Assembly: GCA_964423505.1 (NCBI GenBank)
Contig: CAYREX010000012.1
Coordinates: forward strand, 1 to 64,000
Direction: 5' to 3'
Source: CAYREX01 sp964423505
Lineage (GTDB): Bacteria > Fermentibacterota > Fermentibacteria > Fermentibacterales > JCC-6
Length of the DNA: 64,000 nt
The notes beneath the pieces were generated by a model. The model worked only from the letters and a program-made list of their open reading frames with translations, was not told where the DNA came from and searched no databases. This document shows, in pieces, positions 42,115-52,101 of the stretch; position 1 is the stretch's first letter, and each line of letters starts with the position of its first letter. The translations under genes and the position numbers were made by a program.

Positions 42115-45100
42115 ATGAGAGAAGATAGAGCCAGATCGAGGGGGATGACCCTCGTCGAGATCATGGTGGTCATCGTGCTCCTCGGCGTGGTGCTCGGCGC
42201 GGTGCTTCTGCTGCTGTCGAGGGGTACCTCGGAGTACCATTTCGCCAGGAGGCAGAACGAGCTCGACATAGCCGGCCGGCTGGCGCTGGACGCCATGACG
42301 GATGCCATGATATGGGCCGGCTACATGCCAGAGGGTGGATGGGACGACGACGAGTGGCACCCCGTCGTGATCGCCGACACGTCGCAGTTCGTCTTCTACG
42401 CCGACTTCGAGCCCTACAGGTCGCTCGACACCACCGACTACAGGTCCATCACGCTTCTGCCGGAGGGCAACATCCGCATAGCCAACGGCGACCTCAGCTG
42501 GAGCAGGACCGCCGGGGAGAGCATCACCGACCTCGACTTCGAGTACCTCGACGCCTCGGGCAACAGCCTGGGCAGCTCACTCGGCACGGAGGAGCTCCGC
42601 GACCAGGTGAGACACATACAGATACGCATAGAGCTCACCTCCATGTACGGCAACGACGCCTACCAGAGGGTGATGCAGACCACCGTCTCGCCCAGGAACC
42701 TGGGGCTGAGCCACGACTTCGACCCCAACTTCTACCAGCCGCCCCAGCTTGACGGGAACATCGTGTTCAACGTCTCCGGGCAGGACTCCGTACCCGCCCC
42801 GGACGTCCACGAGGACGCCATGGTGGACAGGCTGAGCTTCTGGGGCTACACCGTGACGATGCTGACGGACGCGCAGCTCACCGGGTACGACTACACCGAT
42901 GTCAACATGCTCATACTCAGGCACATGGGGGGCGACAGCGTCCACTCGAACCAGGCGTTCTTCCAGAACCTCAACGTGCCGATAGTAACCATGAACGCCG
43001 CAGAGGCGGTGAACACCTTCAACCTGGGCACCACCCACGGCACGTGGCTGAACATGAGGAACATGTCGGTGGAGATAGAGGAGCACCACGTGAACCAGTA
43101 CCTCCCTACCACCGGCACCTTCTACGTGTACGACTCGCTGGGCAGCCAGTCGGTGGTCAGCGGGTTCTCCCCGGGGGTCGACTTCATAACTGCCATAAAC
43201 ACCTCCGACTCGTCGGGGGTCTGCGCGGTCGACTCGGTGGAGACGAAGGTCAGGGTACACTACTCCCCCTGGATGGGCAACTTCTACTCCGATGACGGAT
43301 GGCAGCTCTTCTACAACGTCATCACCTGGGCCTCCTACAACCCGGGAGAGACCCCGGGCGAGCCCCTGACAGAGGAGGAGGACTTCGAGCAGCCCCAGCC
43401 GGAGGAAGTCGAGATGACCCTCTGGCAGGACGACATCGAGCCCGAGCTGGTCGACGACACGGTCACCGTCTGGATGGAGGACTTCACCAACCTGACGCTC
43501 GACGGCACCTGGGACTTCATACCGGGCCCCGTGTACGGCAGGTGCGGCGTAATAACCGAGGGCTCCGAGCGCTTCCTCAGGATGGACCGGAGCATAGGCG
43601 GCGGCCCGGGCGACGACGTCAGGAACCTGGCCCTCTGGACCACCGACCTCGCCGGCTACGATGCCACGGTTGACGACCTGGTCTTCCGGGCCGACTGCCA
43701 GAGGGGCTGGTTCGAGGGTCTCGAGGTCGAGGACGGCGTTTTCTTCTGGTCCGACACCATCGGCCGGGACACCCTGCTCACGCAGGACTTCGAGTCTCTC
43801 CTCGCCGGCCACGGCGACATAAACTACTGGGGCGACCTCTACGGCCAGTACAGGGTGCACAGCCCGGCCGGATGGCAGGGGAACGGCAACTTCGTCACCT
43901 TCGACTCCCGGGTGGACGGCGAGTACGCCCGGAACAGGATGATGCTAGAGGTCTCCACCACAGGCTACCAGACCGGAGACGAGATAAACGTAGACTTCCG
44001 CTTCCACGACCACTCGGACGACAACCACACCAGCTACGGCTACGCCGACTTCCTGGGCTGGAACGCCACCGGCCGGATAGACGACGACTACACCAACGTG
44101 GCCTACCTGTCGCCCTACAGCTACAGCGACTACGAGTGGCACGACAGGTCGGCCAGCTTCACCCCGGGCGTCCTGCCCGACCCCATCTACATACTCTTCG
44201 GGCAGTACGGCAGCAGGAGCGCCGTCAACTTCTGGTCAACCGACGGCATCTCGCTGGACGACATAGTCGTCTCCGTAAACGCGGAGGACACCACCCTCAC
44301 CAGGATAGCGCCTCCGCCCACCGGGCCGGCGGTAACCTGGACTCCGATGGCCTTCGACCTGGACAGCGCTGCCCGTGCAGCCGGGGTCACCTTCGACTCC
44401 GACTTCCAGCTGGTTCTCAGCCAGATGGACAGCGGCAACTGGACCCAGAGGGGGAGGTGCTGGGACAACGTCGAGATAGCCGAGATAGAGCAGACCCTCA
44501 CCGACCCGGACTGGGAGCACGGGCCGCTCGAGTCCAACAGCCAGGGCTATACCGGCGTCGACGACTGGGGCATAGACAGCGTCAGCACCGGAACCGACTA
44601 CTTCTGGGGCCTCGGCCCCGACGGCTACGAAGACAGCACGTACTGCTACCTCATGTCGCCGTCGATAGCCATACCCTCCTCCGCGTCGGACGTCGATCTC
44701 TCCTTCACCCACCGCTACCTCACCACGGACAACAACAGCGGCGGATGGGTGGAGATGTCGGTGGACGGCGGTGTCAGCTGGGCGCCTCTCTCGCTGGGCT
44801 ACAACGGCACGGCCGGGGGCGAGCACCCGGCGGACCCCGGCACCCAGATATTCTACGGCGCCAGCGGTGACTGGATACTGGAGAACGTGGACCTCAGCTC
44901 CTACGCCGGCCAGACGGTTCAGCTCAGGTTCGTCTTCGGGGCGAACCAGGCCAGCAGCGTAGGCTACTGGGACATAGACTCCTTCTCGCTGGAGGCCGAG
45001 GTGACCGCATGGGTCATCGAGTCGCTGGAGTTCGAGGCGACCACCGGCAACTGGGGCTGGACCTTCGACGACATAGACATATACATGGCGGCCACCAGCG

Positions 45101-46041
45101 ACAGCGTCTTCGACGGCGCAGGCGGTCAGTGGAACCCGGACAGCATGGTGAACGTGCTCTCCGACGCCTCCCTGACGGTCAACTCTTCCGGATGGTACGA
45201 GCTGACGCTCGACCAGACGTTCATACTGCCGCAGGGGCAGAACCTGGCGATAAAGGTCAGGAAGTTCGACACCTACGGCTCGACCACCGTCGACAGGTGG
45301 GGCCACCTCCAGACCGCCCAGTACCAGAGCAGGTACGGCTACAGCGACACCGGGTGGCCTACCGGCCTCGTCCGGAGCACCTACCAGCCGGTGATGAAGC
45401 TGAACTGCACCACCGGCACCATCGGGACCATCGACAGCCAGTACAACTACAACCACTCGCCCCTGAGGAGCAACTACGAGTTCTCCGACTGGGAGGCTAT
45501 CTACATGGGCACCCAGCTGGGCGGCACGGAAGAGACCGAGTGGACCAGCGGGGGCGACGGCGACGACTGGGAGATAGGCAGCCCGGACTTCGTGCCGGAC
45601 GTCGACCCGTGGCTGGAGCCGGGGAACGGCACCGGCATAGCCGGCAACGATCTCACCGACGACGGCTACTACGAGGACGACGCATGGGCCTGGTTCATAT
45701 CCCCTGCGTACGACTTCCCGGACACCATACCGGTCACGGCCACTCTCGTCTTCGACAGGTGCGTGAGGCTGGCGCCGGGAGACGTCGGGTTCGTCTTCCT
45801 CGGATTCGGCGACACCAACTACCCGCCGACGTCGGAGTCGGACTGGGTCCTGGTCAGGACCTACAACTCGAACCACACCTACTGGGACAACGAGCAGATA
45901 GACATCACCAGCGAGTTCCTGGACGCCGCCGGGTACGACCCCAACTTCTTCTGGCTGAGGTTCGTCCTCAGCTCCAACATGAGCGGCGTCAGGGGCGGAT
46001 GGAACCTGGACAACGTCCAGGTCTTCGGTGACGATGAATAG
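42115..46041 (+). CDS. Giant PilW-like prepilin with extracellular beta-sandwich adhesin modules
   Basis: 1308 residues, versus about 200-350 for PilW. The leader MREDRARSRG|MTLVEIMVVIVLLG has a prepilin peptidase site and Glu +5. Residues 11-210 form a PilW-type stem and head. Residues about 212-400 look like an amidotransferase/flavodoxin-like Rossmann domain (NIVFNVSGQ, FWGYTVTMLTDAQLTGYDY, VNMLILRHMGG, NLNVPIVTMNA). From about 430 on there are some five beta-sandwich modules of MAM or convertase-like type (DFESLLAGHG, DIYIDT-like strands), repeatedly ending in GYWDIDSF or GGWNLDNV motifs. It should be assembled by the pilus machinery with the modules exposed. Consistent with a pilus-tip adhesin. 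Confidence 0.85.
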   Translation: MREDRARSRGMTLVEIMVVIVLLGVVLGAVLLLLSRGTSEYHFARRQNELDIAGRLALDAMTDAMIWAGYMPEGGWDDDEWHPVVIADTSQFVFYADFEPYRSLDTTDYRSITLLPEGNIRIANGDLSWSRTAGESITDLDFEYLDASGNSLGSSLGTEELRDQVRHIQIRIELTSMYGNDAYQRVMQTTVSPRNLGLSHDFDPNFYQPPQLDGNIVFNVSGQDSVPAPDVHEDAMVDRLSFWGYTVTMLTDAQLTGYDYTDVNMLILRHMGGDSVHSNQAFFQNLNVPIVTMNAAEAVNTFNLGTTHGTWLNMRNMSVEIEEHHVNQYLPTTGTFYVYDSLGSQSVVSGFSPGVDFITAINTSDSSGVCAVDSVETKVRVHYSPWMGNFYSDDGWQLFYNVITWASYNPGETPGEPLTEEEDFEQPQPEEVEMTLWQDDIEPELVDDTVTVWMEDFTNLTLDGTWDFIPGPVYGRCGVITEGSERFLRMDRSIGGGPGDDVRNLALWTTDLAGYDATVDDLVFRADCQRGWFEGLEVEDGVFFWSDTIGRDTLLTQDFESLLAGHGDINYWGDLYGQYRVHSPAGWQGNGNFVTFDSRVDGEYARNRMMLEVSTTGYQTGDEINVDFRFHDHSDDNHTSYGYADFLGWNATGRIDDDYTNVAYLSPYSYSDYEWHDRSASFTPGVLPDPIYILFGQYGSRSAVNFWSTDGISLDDIVVSVNAEDTTLTRIAPPPTGPAVTWTPMAFDLDSAARAAGVTFDSDFQLVLSQMDSGNWTQRGRCWDNVEIAEIEQTLTDPDWEHGPLESNSQGYTGVDDWGIDSVSTGTDYFWGLGPDGYEDSTYCYLMSPSIAIPSSASDVDLSFTHRYLTTDNNSGGWVEMSVDGGVSWAPLSLGYNGTAGGEHPADPGTQIFYGASGDWILENVDLSSYAGQTVQLRFVFGANQASSVGYWDIDSFSLEAEVTAWVIESLEFEATTGNWGWTFDDIDIYMAATSDSVFDGAGGQWNPDSMVNVLSDASLTVNSSGWYELTLDQTFILPQGQNLAIKVRKFDTYGSTTVDRWGHLQTAQYQSRYGYSDTGWPTGLVRSTYQPVMKLNCTTGTIGTIDSQYNYNHSPLRSNYEFSDWEAIYMGTQLGGTEETEWTSGGDGDDWEIGSPDFVPDVDPWLEPGNGTGIAGNDLTDDGYYEDDAWAWFISPAYDFPDTIPVTATLVFDRCVRLAPGDVGFVFLGFGDTNYPPTSESDWVLVRTYNSNHTYWDNEQIDITSEFLDAAGYDPNFFWLRFVLSSNMSGVRGGWNLDNVQVFGDDE

Positions 46042-46051
46042 GGGGTCGGCA

Positions 46052-47575
46052 GTGAGAGAGAGCTCACCGGCGAGCGAAGGTAGAAGGGGCTCGGCCCTGG
46101 TGGTCGCGGTACTGGCCATGATGGTCCTCAGCCTTCTGGCGGCGGCGCTCTACGCAGTCTTCCAGATGAACCTGGCCTCCTACGAGTTCCAGAGGGAGGA
46201 GCTGCAGGCCATCTACTCAGCCGAGGCGGGGGCCAACCTCGCCGTCTACATGGTGGTCGGAGGGGCGGACATGCCCCAGGGGGACAGGGCCATGCGGTTC
46301 CTTCCCGACACCTCCTCCTCGGACCAGTGGTTCGACCTCCCGGGCGACGACCTGGGCGAGGTGATGGTCTACGTCGACCCGAGCCGCTACAACAGCCAGG
46401 TCTCCGACTACAACGGCTACGAGATAAGGGCCCTGGGCAGGATGTTCTCCACCGACGAGGTCTACACCTACGGGATGGGCGTGGCCGTGGCGCCCGAGAA
46501 CTTCGCCAGGTTCTCATGCTTCCTGAACAGCCCGAACATCGACGGCTGGTACGACGACGGCTACATCTTCAACGGGCCGTTCCACGCCAACGGGCCGGTC
46601 TGCGTCTACAGCAGCAGCCCGGGCAGCGACAACGACCCCTACTTCTACAGCTTCAACATAGCCAGGCAGTCCGGCGGCAGCGGCTACTACATCTACAGCG
46701 AGGGGGGCAGCGGGCCCCACGTCACCGAGCCGACCTACAGCAACCTCACCATCCAGCCGGACGAGAGGATGACCCTGGGACCTCCCTACTTCGACGTGAA
46801 CGCCGACTCGATAGGGTTCGGCGAGGACGAGGTGGCCTGGAGCGGCGCCAGGGAAGCCGCGATATCCGGAGGGCTCTACTTCGGCTCGGGCGGACAGGCG
46901 CCCATCCCCAGCGGCGGGAAGCTGCTGGTCAGCGGCGACACGCTCTGGGTGAAGCGGACCGCTACGTCGCCGGTCTTCATCCACGACCTGGGCGACCTCG
47001 ACAACCCGGTGGTCTGGATAGACAACCAGGCCGAGGACAACGTCTACATCAAGAGCTACCCCGGCGGACAGGGCCTGGACATGCCCCTGACCATAGGGAT
47101 GATAGGCGACCTCTGCATCATGGGCGACCTCTTCTACGAGAACGAGGACCCGCTGGACGAGAACAACACCGACATGCTCGGGCTGATAACGGTCAGGGGC
47201 GACTTCCTGATCCCCATGGACAGCAGCAGCTGGTCGCCCCCCTGGACGGTGGACGTCTACGGCGGAGACACCAGGTTCGACGCGACGGTCATGGCGCTCG
47301 AGGGCCTCTTCCAGATGGAATCGGCCTTCAGCACCACGCTTCCGAACCCGCCGGACACCGTGACGGTCTTCGGCGGCTACATAGTGGAGAGCGAGGGCAC
47401 CACCGTCTGGGTCAGCGGCGGCCAGCAGTACGGCTGGATGTCCAACATCACCTACGACACCCGACTGATGACGATGCACCCGCCCTACTTCCCCCAGACC
47501 CAGGAGTGGAACGTCATCTACTGGGAGGAGATGCCGGACCTGACCGTGGCCATGATAGACGACAACCTCTACTGA
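46052..47575 (+). CDS. PilX-like minor pilin-associated protein (DUF4900-like)
   Basis: 507 residues from GTG 46052, which has AGGGGG 6 bases upstream; ATG 46034 is an alternative. N-terminal PilX-type stem SEGRRG|SALVVAVLAMMVLSLLAAALYAVF and the downstream PilX signature AIYSAEAGANLAVY. The long head has repeated Gly/Asp-rich beta segments (FNGPFHANGPV, LGLITVRGDFLIP), resembling DUF4900-type polymer-forming proteins. It lacks Glu +5, as PilX/GspK proteins do, placing it at a filament end. Confidence 0.8.
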   Translation: MRESSPASEGRRGSALVVAVLAMMVLSLLAAALYAVFQMNLASYEFQREELQAIYSAEAGANLAVYMVVGGADMPQGDRAMRFLPDTSSSDQWFDLPGDDLGEVMVYVDPSRYNSQVSDYNGYEIRALGRMFSTDEVYTYGMGVAVAPENFARFSCFLNSPNIDGWYDDGYIFNGPFHANGPVCVYSSSPGSDNDPYFYSFNIARQSGGSGYYIYSEGGSGPHVTEPTYSNLTIQPDERMTLGPPYFDVNADSIGFGEDEVAWSGAREAAISGGLYFGSGGQAPIPSGGKLLVSGDTLWVKRTATSPVFIHDLGDLDNPVVWIDNQAEDNVYIKSYPGGQGLDMPLTIGMIGDLCIMGDLFYENEDPLDENNTDMLGLITVRGDFLIPMDSSSWSPPWTVDVYGGDTRFDATVMALEGLFQMESAFSTTLPNPPDTVTVFGGYIVESEGTTVWVSGGQQYGWMSNITYDTRLMTMHPPYFPQTQEWNVIYWEEMPDLTVAMIDDNLY

Positions 47576-47606
47576 TGCGGAAGGACGGGAGGGAGGAACC
47601 GGGGAG

Positions 47607-49016
47607 TTGAGGACCCGCCGCGGCAGCAGGAGAGGCGGCCGGGGCTCCCGCAGGGGTGCCGTGCTGGCCGTAACCCTCGTCCTCTCGCTGGTCCTCCTCG
47701 TACTCTCCACCTCGATCTTCTACCTGTTCATGATGAACCTCGGCTCCTACGAGTTCGTCTCCGGCAGGATAAAGGCGCTTGCGGCGGCGGAGGCCGGGGC
47801 CAACATAGCCCTCTACCACCTCTCGCAGGGTAACGGCGCCCCGGTCGGACCGCCCTTCTCAATGCCGGGTGACAGCGCACAGTGGATGGACCTTCCCGGC
47901 GAGGGGATGGCATGGGTCGTGGTAGACCCGTTCGACTCCAACAGCATGCCCAACATGATAGGCGGCGTGGAGATAAGGAGCAGGGGCATCAGCGGCGACG
48001 TCACCAGGGACATCGTGGTGCGCGCCTCCCCGGACTACCCCTCCCGCTACGCCATCCTGGTGGACGGAAGGGTGCCGAACGGCTTCTTCCGCGACGGCAG
48101 CTTCGTCGACGGCCCGGTCCATGCCAACGGGCTGGTGGAGTTCTCCAGCATGAGCGCCGACTCCACCGACGACCCGTTCGTCTCGGCCGTCTCCACCAGC
48201 CAGGAGAGCTTCTACTTCGCCGGCGCCGGCTACTCGGACGAGCCGCACCCGCCCGGCTCGAGCGTCTGGGTCAGGCCCTATGCCAGGCATTCCCAGGGAG
48301 CGCCCTACTGGCAGACCGAGGCGGACAGCGTGAGCTTCGGCGACCTCTACCAGGACCTGGCCGACCTCAGGATGGAGGCCATGACCGACGGCCTCGTCCT
48401 CACCGCACCGGAGCGGATCGTGGTCAGCGGCGGCCAGCTCCAGACGCTGGACCGGCCGGACGGCGAGCCGGTCTCCCACGACATCACCGGGGTGGACATA
48501 GTCTACGTCCAGGGAGGCGCCAGGCCGGTCTACTTCAAGACGGCCACGCCGCCCTCGCAGCCGGTCACCTTCGTCTTCACCGGCTCGGTCTACATCTACG
48601 GCGACGTGGCCTCCCCCTCGACCGGGCCGCTCTCGGTGGTCACCATGGGGGACGCCGTCATAGCCGGCGACCCGGACCTCACGGGGGAGGATGACTGGCC
48701 GAGCCCCTGGAACGTGCACACCGACGACAACGTCGAGTTCCACGGGGTGCTGGCCGCTCCCGGCGGCCGCCTCAGGGCGCAGGACTCCGGCAGGCCGGAC
48801 CCGGCGGTCCGCTTCACCGTCTACGGAGGCATCATCCAGGATGACTTCGGCATCACCGGCGTGGCGGGACGGGGCTACGAGCTGCACGTCGCCTGGGACC
48901 AGGACCTGACCACCAGGCACCCGCCCGGTTTCCCCTCCCTCGACAGGTGGAAGATGCTGTCCTGGCAGCAGGACCCGGATTACGGAGAGCTGAGCATAGA
49001 TGACAACATGTTCTAG
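47607..49016 (+). CDS. Second PilX-like minor pilin-associated protein
   Basis: 469 residues from TTG 47607. N-terminal stem SRRG|AVLAVTLVLSLVLLVLSTSIFYLF, then LAAAEAGANIALYHL, as in its neighbour, with which it shares FVDGPVHANGLV and MGDAVIAG blocks. Clearly a paralogue of the preceding gene. Two PilX-like proteins in one operon, flanked by two giant PilW-like proteins, suggests two pairwise complexes. Confidence 0.8.
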   Translation: MRTRRGSRRGGRGSRRGAVLAVTLVLSLVLLVLSTSIFYLFMMNLGSYEFVSGRIKALAAAEAGANIALYHLSQGNGAPVGPPFSMPGDSAQWMDLPGEGMAWVVVDPFDSNSMPNMIGGVEIRSRGISGDVTRDIVVRASPDYPSRYAILVDGRVPNGFFRDGSFVDGPVHANGLVEFSSMSADSTDDPFVSAVSTSQESFYFAGAGYSDEPHPPGSSVWVRPYARHSQGAPYWQTEADSVSFGDLYQDLADLRMEAMTDGLVLTAPERIVVSGGQLQTLDRPDGEPVSHDITGVDIVYVQGGARPVYFKTATPPSQPVTFVFTGSVYIYGDVASPSTGPLSVVTMGDAVIAGDPDLTGEDDWPSPWNVHTDDNVEFHGVLAAPGGRLRAQDSGRPDPAVRFTVYGGIIQDDFGITGVAGRGYELHVAWDQDLTTRHPPGFPSLDRWKMLSWQQDPDYGELSIDDNMF

Positions 49017-49117
49017 AGGATGCGATTACGGAGATACCCACGTTACCGGCCGGTGGCCGGGATGCAGATTCGACGGCGCACCGGGAGGTGCGATATGAGC
49101 TGGAAGGCGAGGCAATC

Positions 49118-52060
49118 ATGAGCCGCAGGAGAACGAGCGGATACACGCTGGTCGAGATGGCCATCGTGGTCGCCGTCCTGGGCGTGGTCCTCACGGCGGT
49201 CTACCTTTTCTTCTTCACCCAGGAGGACACTGCCAGATCGCTGGCGGACGTCAACAGGTCGGCGCTCGACGGCCGGATGGCCCTCGACGAGGTCGAGGGC
49301 TTCCTCAGGAACGCGGGGCTGGTAACCGCCGACCCGGGAGGGGAGTGGCATCCCGTCATAGAGGCGGGACCGTCCAGCGTCACCTTCGTATCCGACGTGG
49401 AGACCCCGGGCATGCTGGGCCCGGAGGACACCCTCACCCTCACCCGCGACGAAGAAGGCATGCTCGAGGTCACCGATGCCTCCGGCGACATGGTCTACGA
49501 CGGCAGCATACCGGGCAGCATGACCCTCTCCTATTACGACGGCGAGGGCGAGGAGCTGGATGGGGAGCTGCTGGCGACCACCGCAGGGCGGGACCGCATC
49601 CGCAGGATTACCGTCACCTTCGACACCAGCGGCGACCGGGCGCCCGGCTCCAGGACCTTCTCGCCTCCGAACCTCGCCTACGCCGGAGGCCGCCTCCAGA
49701 GGGAGGGGGCCGGAGGGGCTCCGCTCTCCCCGGGCAGGCTCGGCTCCCGGAACGAGCACTTCCTCGACGAGGACTTCGAGACCTGGCCGCCCGTGCTGGC
49801 CTGGGAGGACAGCATAGAGAGCGAGCTCGGCTGGGTGCCGATAAGGACCGAGGACTTCGAGACCTACTCCTCCTGGCTCAACAACTGGGTCTTCTACAGC
49901 GAGGACAACGGCCGGATCCGCAGGAGCAGCACCATCAGCGCCCACAGCGGGACCTACTCGATGGTCATGGACGCCTATCCCGGCGGAGTCAACAGCCTCA
50001 ACGCCGCAATATGGTCCACGGACCTGTCGGAGTACGACGAGTACTCCGACCAGCTCAGGCTGAGCTACTGGTGGAAGGGCTACGACGAGGCGCACTCGCA
50101 GGACGGCGTCTTCTACCCGGACTACACCACCGGCTCCGTGGTGATGATAGACTCCGAGGACTTCACCGGATTCGACCTGGACCGGCGGGGCGACTGGACC
50201 TACTGGAACACCACCTACGGCAACATAGAGGTGGTGGACACATGGCCGCATGACGGCAACTACGTCAACATGGACACCAGGGGCAACGGAAGGCTCAGCC
50301 AGAACAGGCTCATGTGGGAGAACGACCTCTCCGCCTGGTCGGCCAGCACCGACCTCGAGCTCCGGTACTACTTCTGCAGCCGAGACGACGAGACGCACAG
50401 CACCACCACCGGCGACTTCATAGGGCTGGCGGACGAGGAGGGCATATCCGGACCCATCGCGCTCGTCCAGTACCTCACGCCCGATGTCTTCCCCAACGGC
50501 TCGTGGGTCTCCAGGACCGTCGACCTGGACGCAGCCGTTCCCACCGGGTACGACTGGTCGGAGTTCAGGATAGTCTTCGGACAGTCGGACGACGAGGCCA
50601 CGGTGTCGCAGTTCGGCGACGCGGGCATATCCCTGGACAACGTCCAGATATGGGAGAACGCCGAAGCCGAGACCACGTTCACTGACGCCCTGCTCTCCGG
50701 AAGGCCCTCCGGCAGCGTCTGGGAGGAGGAGACGGTCGATCTTGACTCCGAGGCCAGGATACACGGGAGACCCTTCTCCGCCGACTACGAGATAGCCTTC
50801 TGCCAGTACGACGACTACAGCTACAGCTCGGACGGCATAGTCTACGACGACATCCAGGTGGAGGAGCAGAAGCAGACCGTCATAGGGTGGACCCACGGGG
50901 CCATCACCGGCAACGACCAGTGGATGCCCTCCGACCACGACTCATACACGGGGGACGACTGCTGGTCGGTGAACGGCGCCGACAACTACGACACCGGGAC
51001 ACACCAGGCCTGGCTCCAGACGCCGGACATAGACCTGACCGGGTACAGCGGCGAGGACCGGATATCCTTCTCCTTCCATCACCAGTACGACTGGGCGGGC
51101 GACGGAGACGGCTGCCACGTGGAGATATGGGACGAGGACGACTCGCAGTGGGAGCTGCTGGTCCCCTACTGGGGCTACTACACCAGCTCCGTGCCCGGCC
51201 TCTCCGGCGAGCCGGGCTGGACCGGCGCCAACTCCGGCTGGAACTACTGCGTCATGGACATAACCGAGTACGCCGGTCAGACCACCAGGGTCCGCTTCGT
51301 GTACGGGCTGGTCGGCTCCTCCACCGACTACGGCTGGGACATAGACTACACCAGGGTGAAGATAGGCATAGACTGGCCGCAGGTAGTCTTCTACGGCTGG
51401 CCCGCCCAGCCCTACGCCGACTGGTTCGCCTACACCTCGCCCTCCGGCTACGGAGACCCCTCCTCCGCCGGCCAGGGCAGCCGGTGCGCGGGCAACGACC
51501 TGGCCTACGGCGGGATATGGGACACCTACTACGAGGACAACACCCACAACGCCCTGGTCTCGCCGCCGGTGCCGTACGACAACTCCGGCGGCAGCTACTA
51601 CTACATCCAGTTCCAGAACTGCCTCAGGACGGAGTTCGGCCATGATACCGGCTACCTGGACATAGCCGCCTTCGGCACCACGATACACGACACCACCTGG
51701 GTGAACGTGGCATCCTGGTCCGGCTACTCCAACAACTGGTGGGAGACCAGGATAGACGTAGAGCCCTACCTCGGGCTGGTCGGCTCCGACGAGGTGGTCT
51801 TCCGCTTCAGGATGGACGCCGACGGGACCTCCTCCGACTTCGGGGGATGGAACGTCGACAGCATCAAGTGTTTCTCCTCTACGGTTCCCCTGCCCGAGCA
51901 GATGACGCCACTGCTGAGCGGCGGTGCCGGGGAGACGGGGATTGTGTATATAAGCCCGGAAGAGGGCAATGCTTCAATGCCCGCGGGAACGGATCCGTCC
52001 TACGCGCCGGCGTACATGGATGACCGAAGGAGGCCTTCGGCGGAGGTGCCCCGGCGCTGA
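49118..52060 (+). CDS. Second giant PilW-like prepilin with beta-sandwich modules
   Basis: 980 residues from ATG 49118 (GAGG 5 bases upstream; GTG 49088 would lengthen the leader). Prepilin site MSRRRTSG|YTLVEMAIVVAVLG with Glu +5. A PilW-like stem and head (to about 220) are followed by beta-sandwich modules with recurring DFETYSSWLNNW, DDWTYWNTTYG-like strands and W-rich loops, ending in YGWDIDYTRV and GGWNVDSIKC. Unlike its relative it lacks the Rossmann domain. Many aromatic and acidic residues fit glycan or protein binding. Confidence 0.82.
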   Translation: MSRRRTSGYTLVEMAIVVAVLGVVLTAVYLFFFTQEDTARSLADVNRSALDGRMALDEVEGFLRNAGLVTADPGGEWHPVIEAGPSSVTFVSDVETPGMLGPEDTLTLTRDEEGMLEVTDASGDMVYDGSIPGSMTLSYYDGEGEELDGELLATTAGRDRIRRITVTFDTSGDRAPGSRTFSPPNLAYAGGRLQREGAGGAPLSPGRLGSRNEHFLDEDFETWPPVLAWEDSIESELGWVPIRTEDFETYSSWLNNWVFYSEDNGRIRRSSTISAHSGTYSMVMDAYPGGVNSLNAAIWSTDLSEYDEYSDQLRLSYWWKGYDEAHSQDGVFYPDYTTGSVVMIDSEDFTGFDLDRRGDWTYWNTTYGNIEVVDTWPHDGNYVNMDTRGNGRLSQNRLMWENDLSAWSASTDLELRYYFCSRDDETHSTTTGDFIGLADEEGISGPIALVQYLTPDVFPNGSWVSRTVDLDAAVPTGYDWSEFRIVFGQSDDEATVSQFGDAGISLDNVQIWENAEAETTFTDALLSGRPSGSVWEEETVDLDSEARIHGRPFSADYEIAFCQYDDYSYSSDGIVYDDIQVEEQKQTVIGWTHGAITGNDQWMPSDHDSYTGDDCWSVNGADNYDTGTHQAWLQTPDIDLTGYSGEDRISFSFHHQYDWAGDGDGCHVEIWDEDDSQWELLVPYWGYYTSSVPGLSGEPGWTGANSGWNYCVMDITEYAGQTTRVRFVYGLVGSSTDYGWDIDYTRVKIGIDWPQVVFYGWPAQPYADWFAYTSPSGYGDPSSAGQGSRCAGNDLAYGGIWDTYYEDNTHNALVSPPVPYDNSGGSYYYIQFQNCLRTEFGHDTGYLDIAAFGTTIHDTTWVNVASWSGYSNNWWETRIDVEPYLGLVGSDEVVFRFRMDADGTSSDFGGWNVDSIKCFSSTVPLPEQMTPLLSGGAGETGIVYISPEEGNASMPAGTDPSYAPAYMDDRRRPSAEVPRR

Positions 52061-52101
52061 TCCGACCGCTCGGGCTCGACAAGAGAGGGAAGGACCGCAC
52101 G

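Noticed and set aside
44236..46119. Minus-strand open frame of 627 codons opposite the giant prepilin.
   Set aside because: Composition is Val/Gly/Arg/Asp-rich as expected from antisense of acidic, Asp-rich coding sequence; no motifs, no start-site signal.
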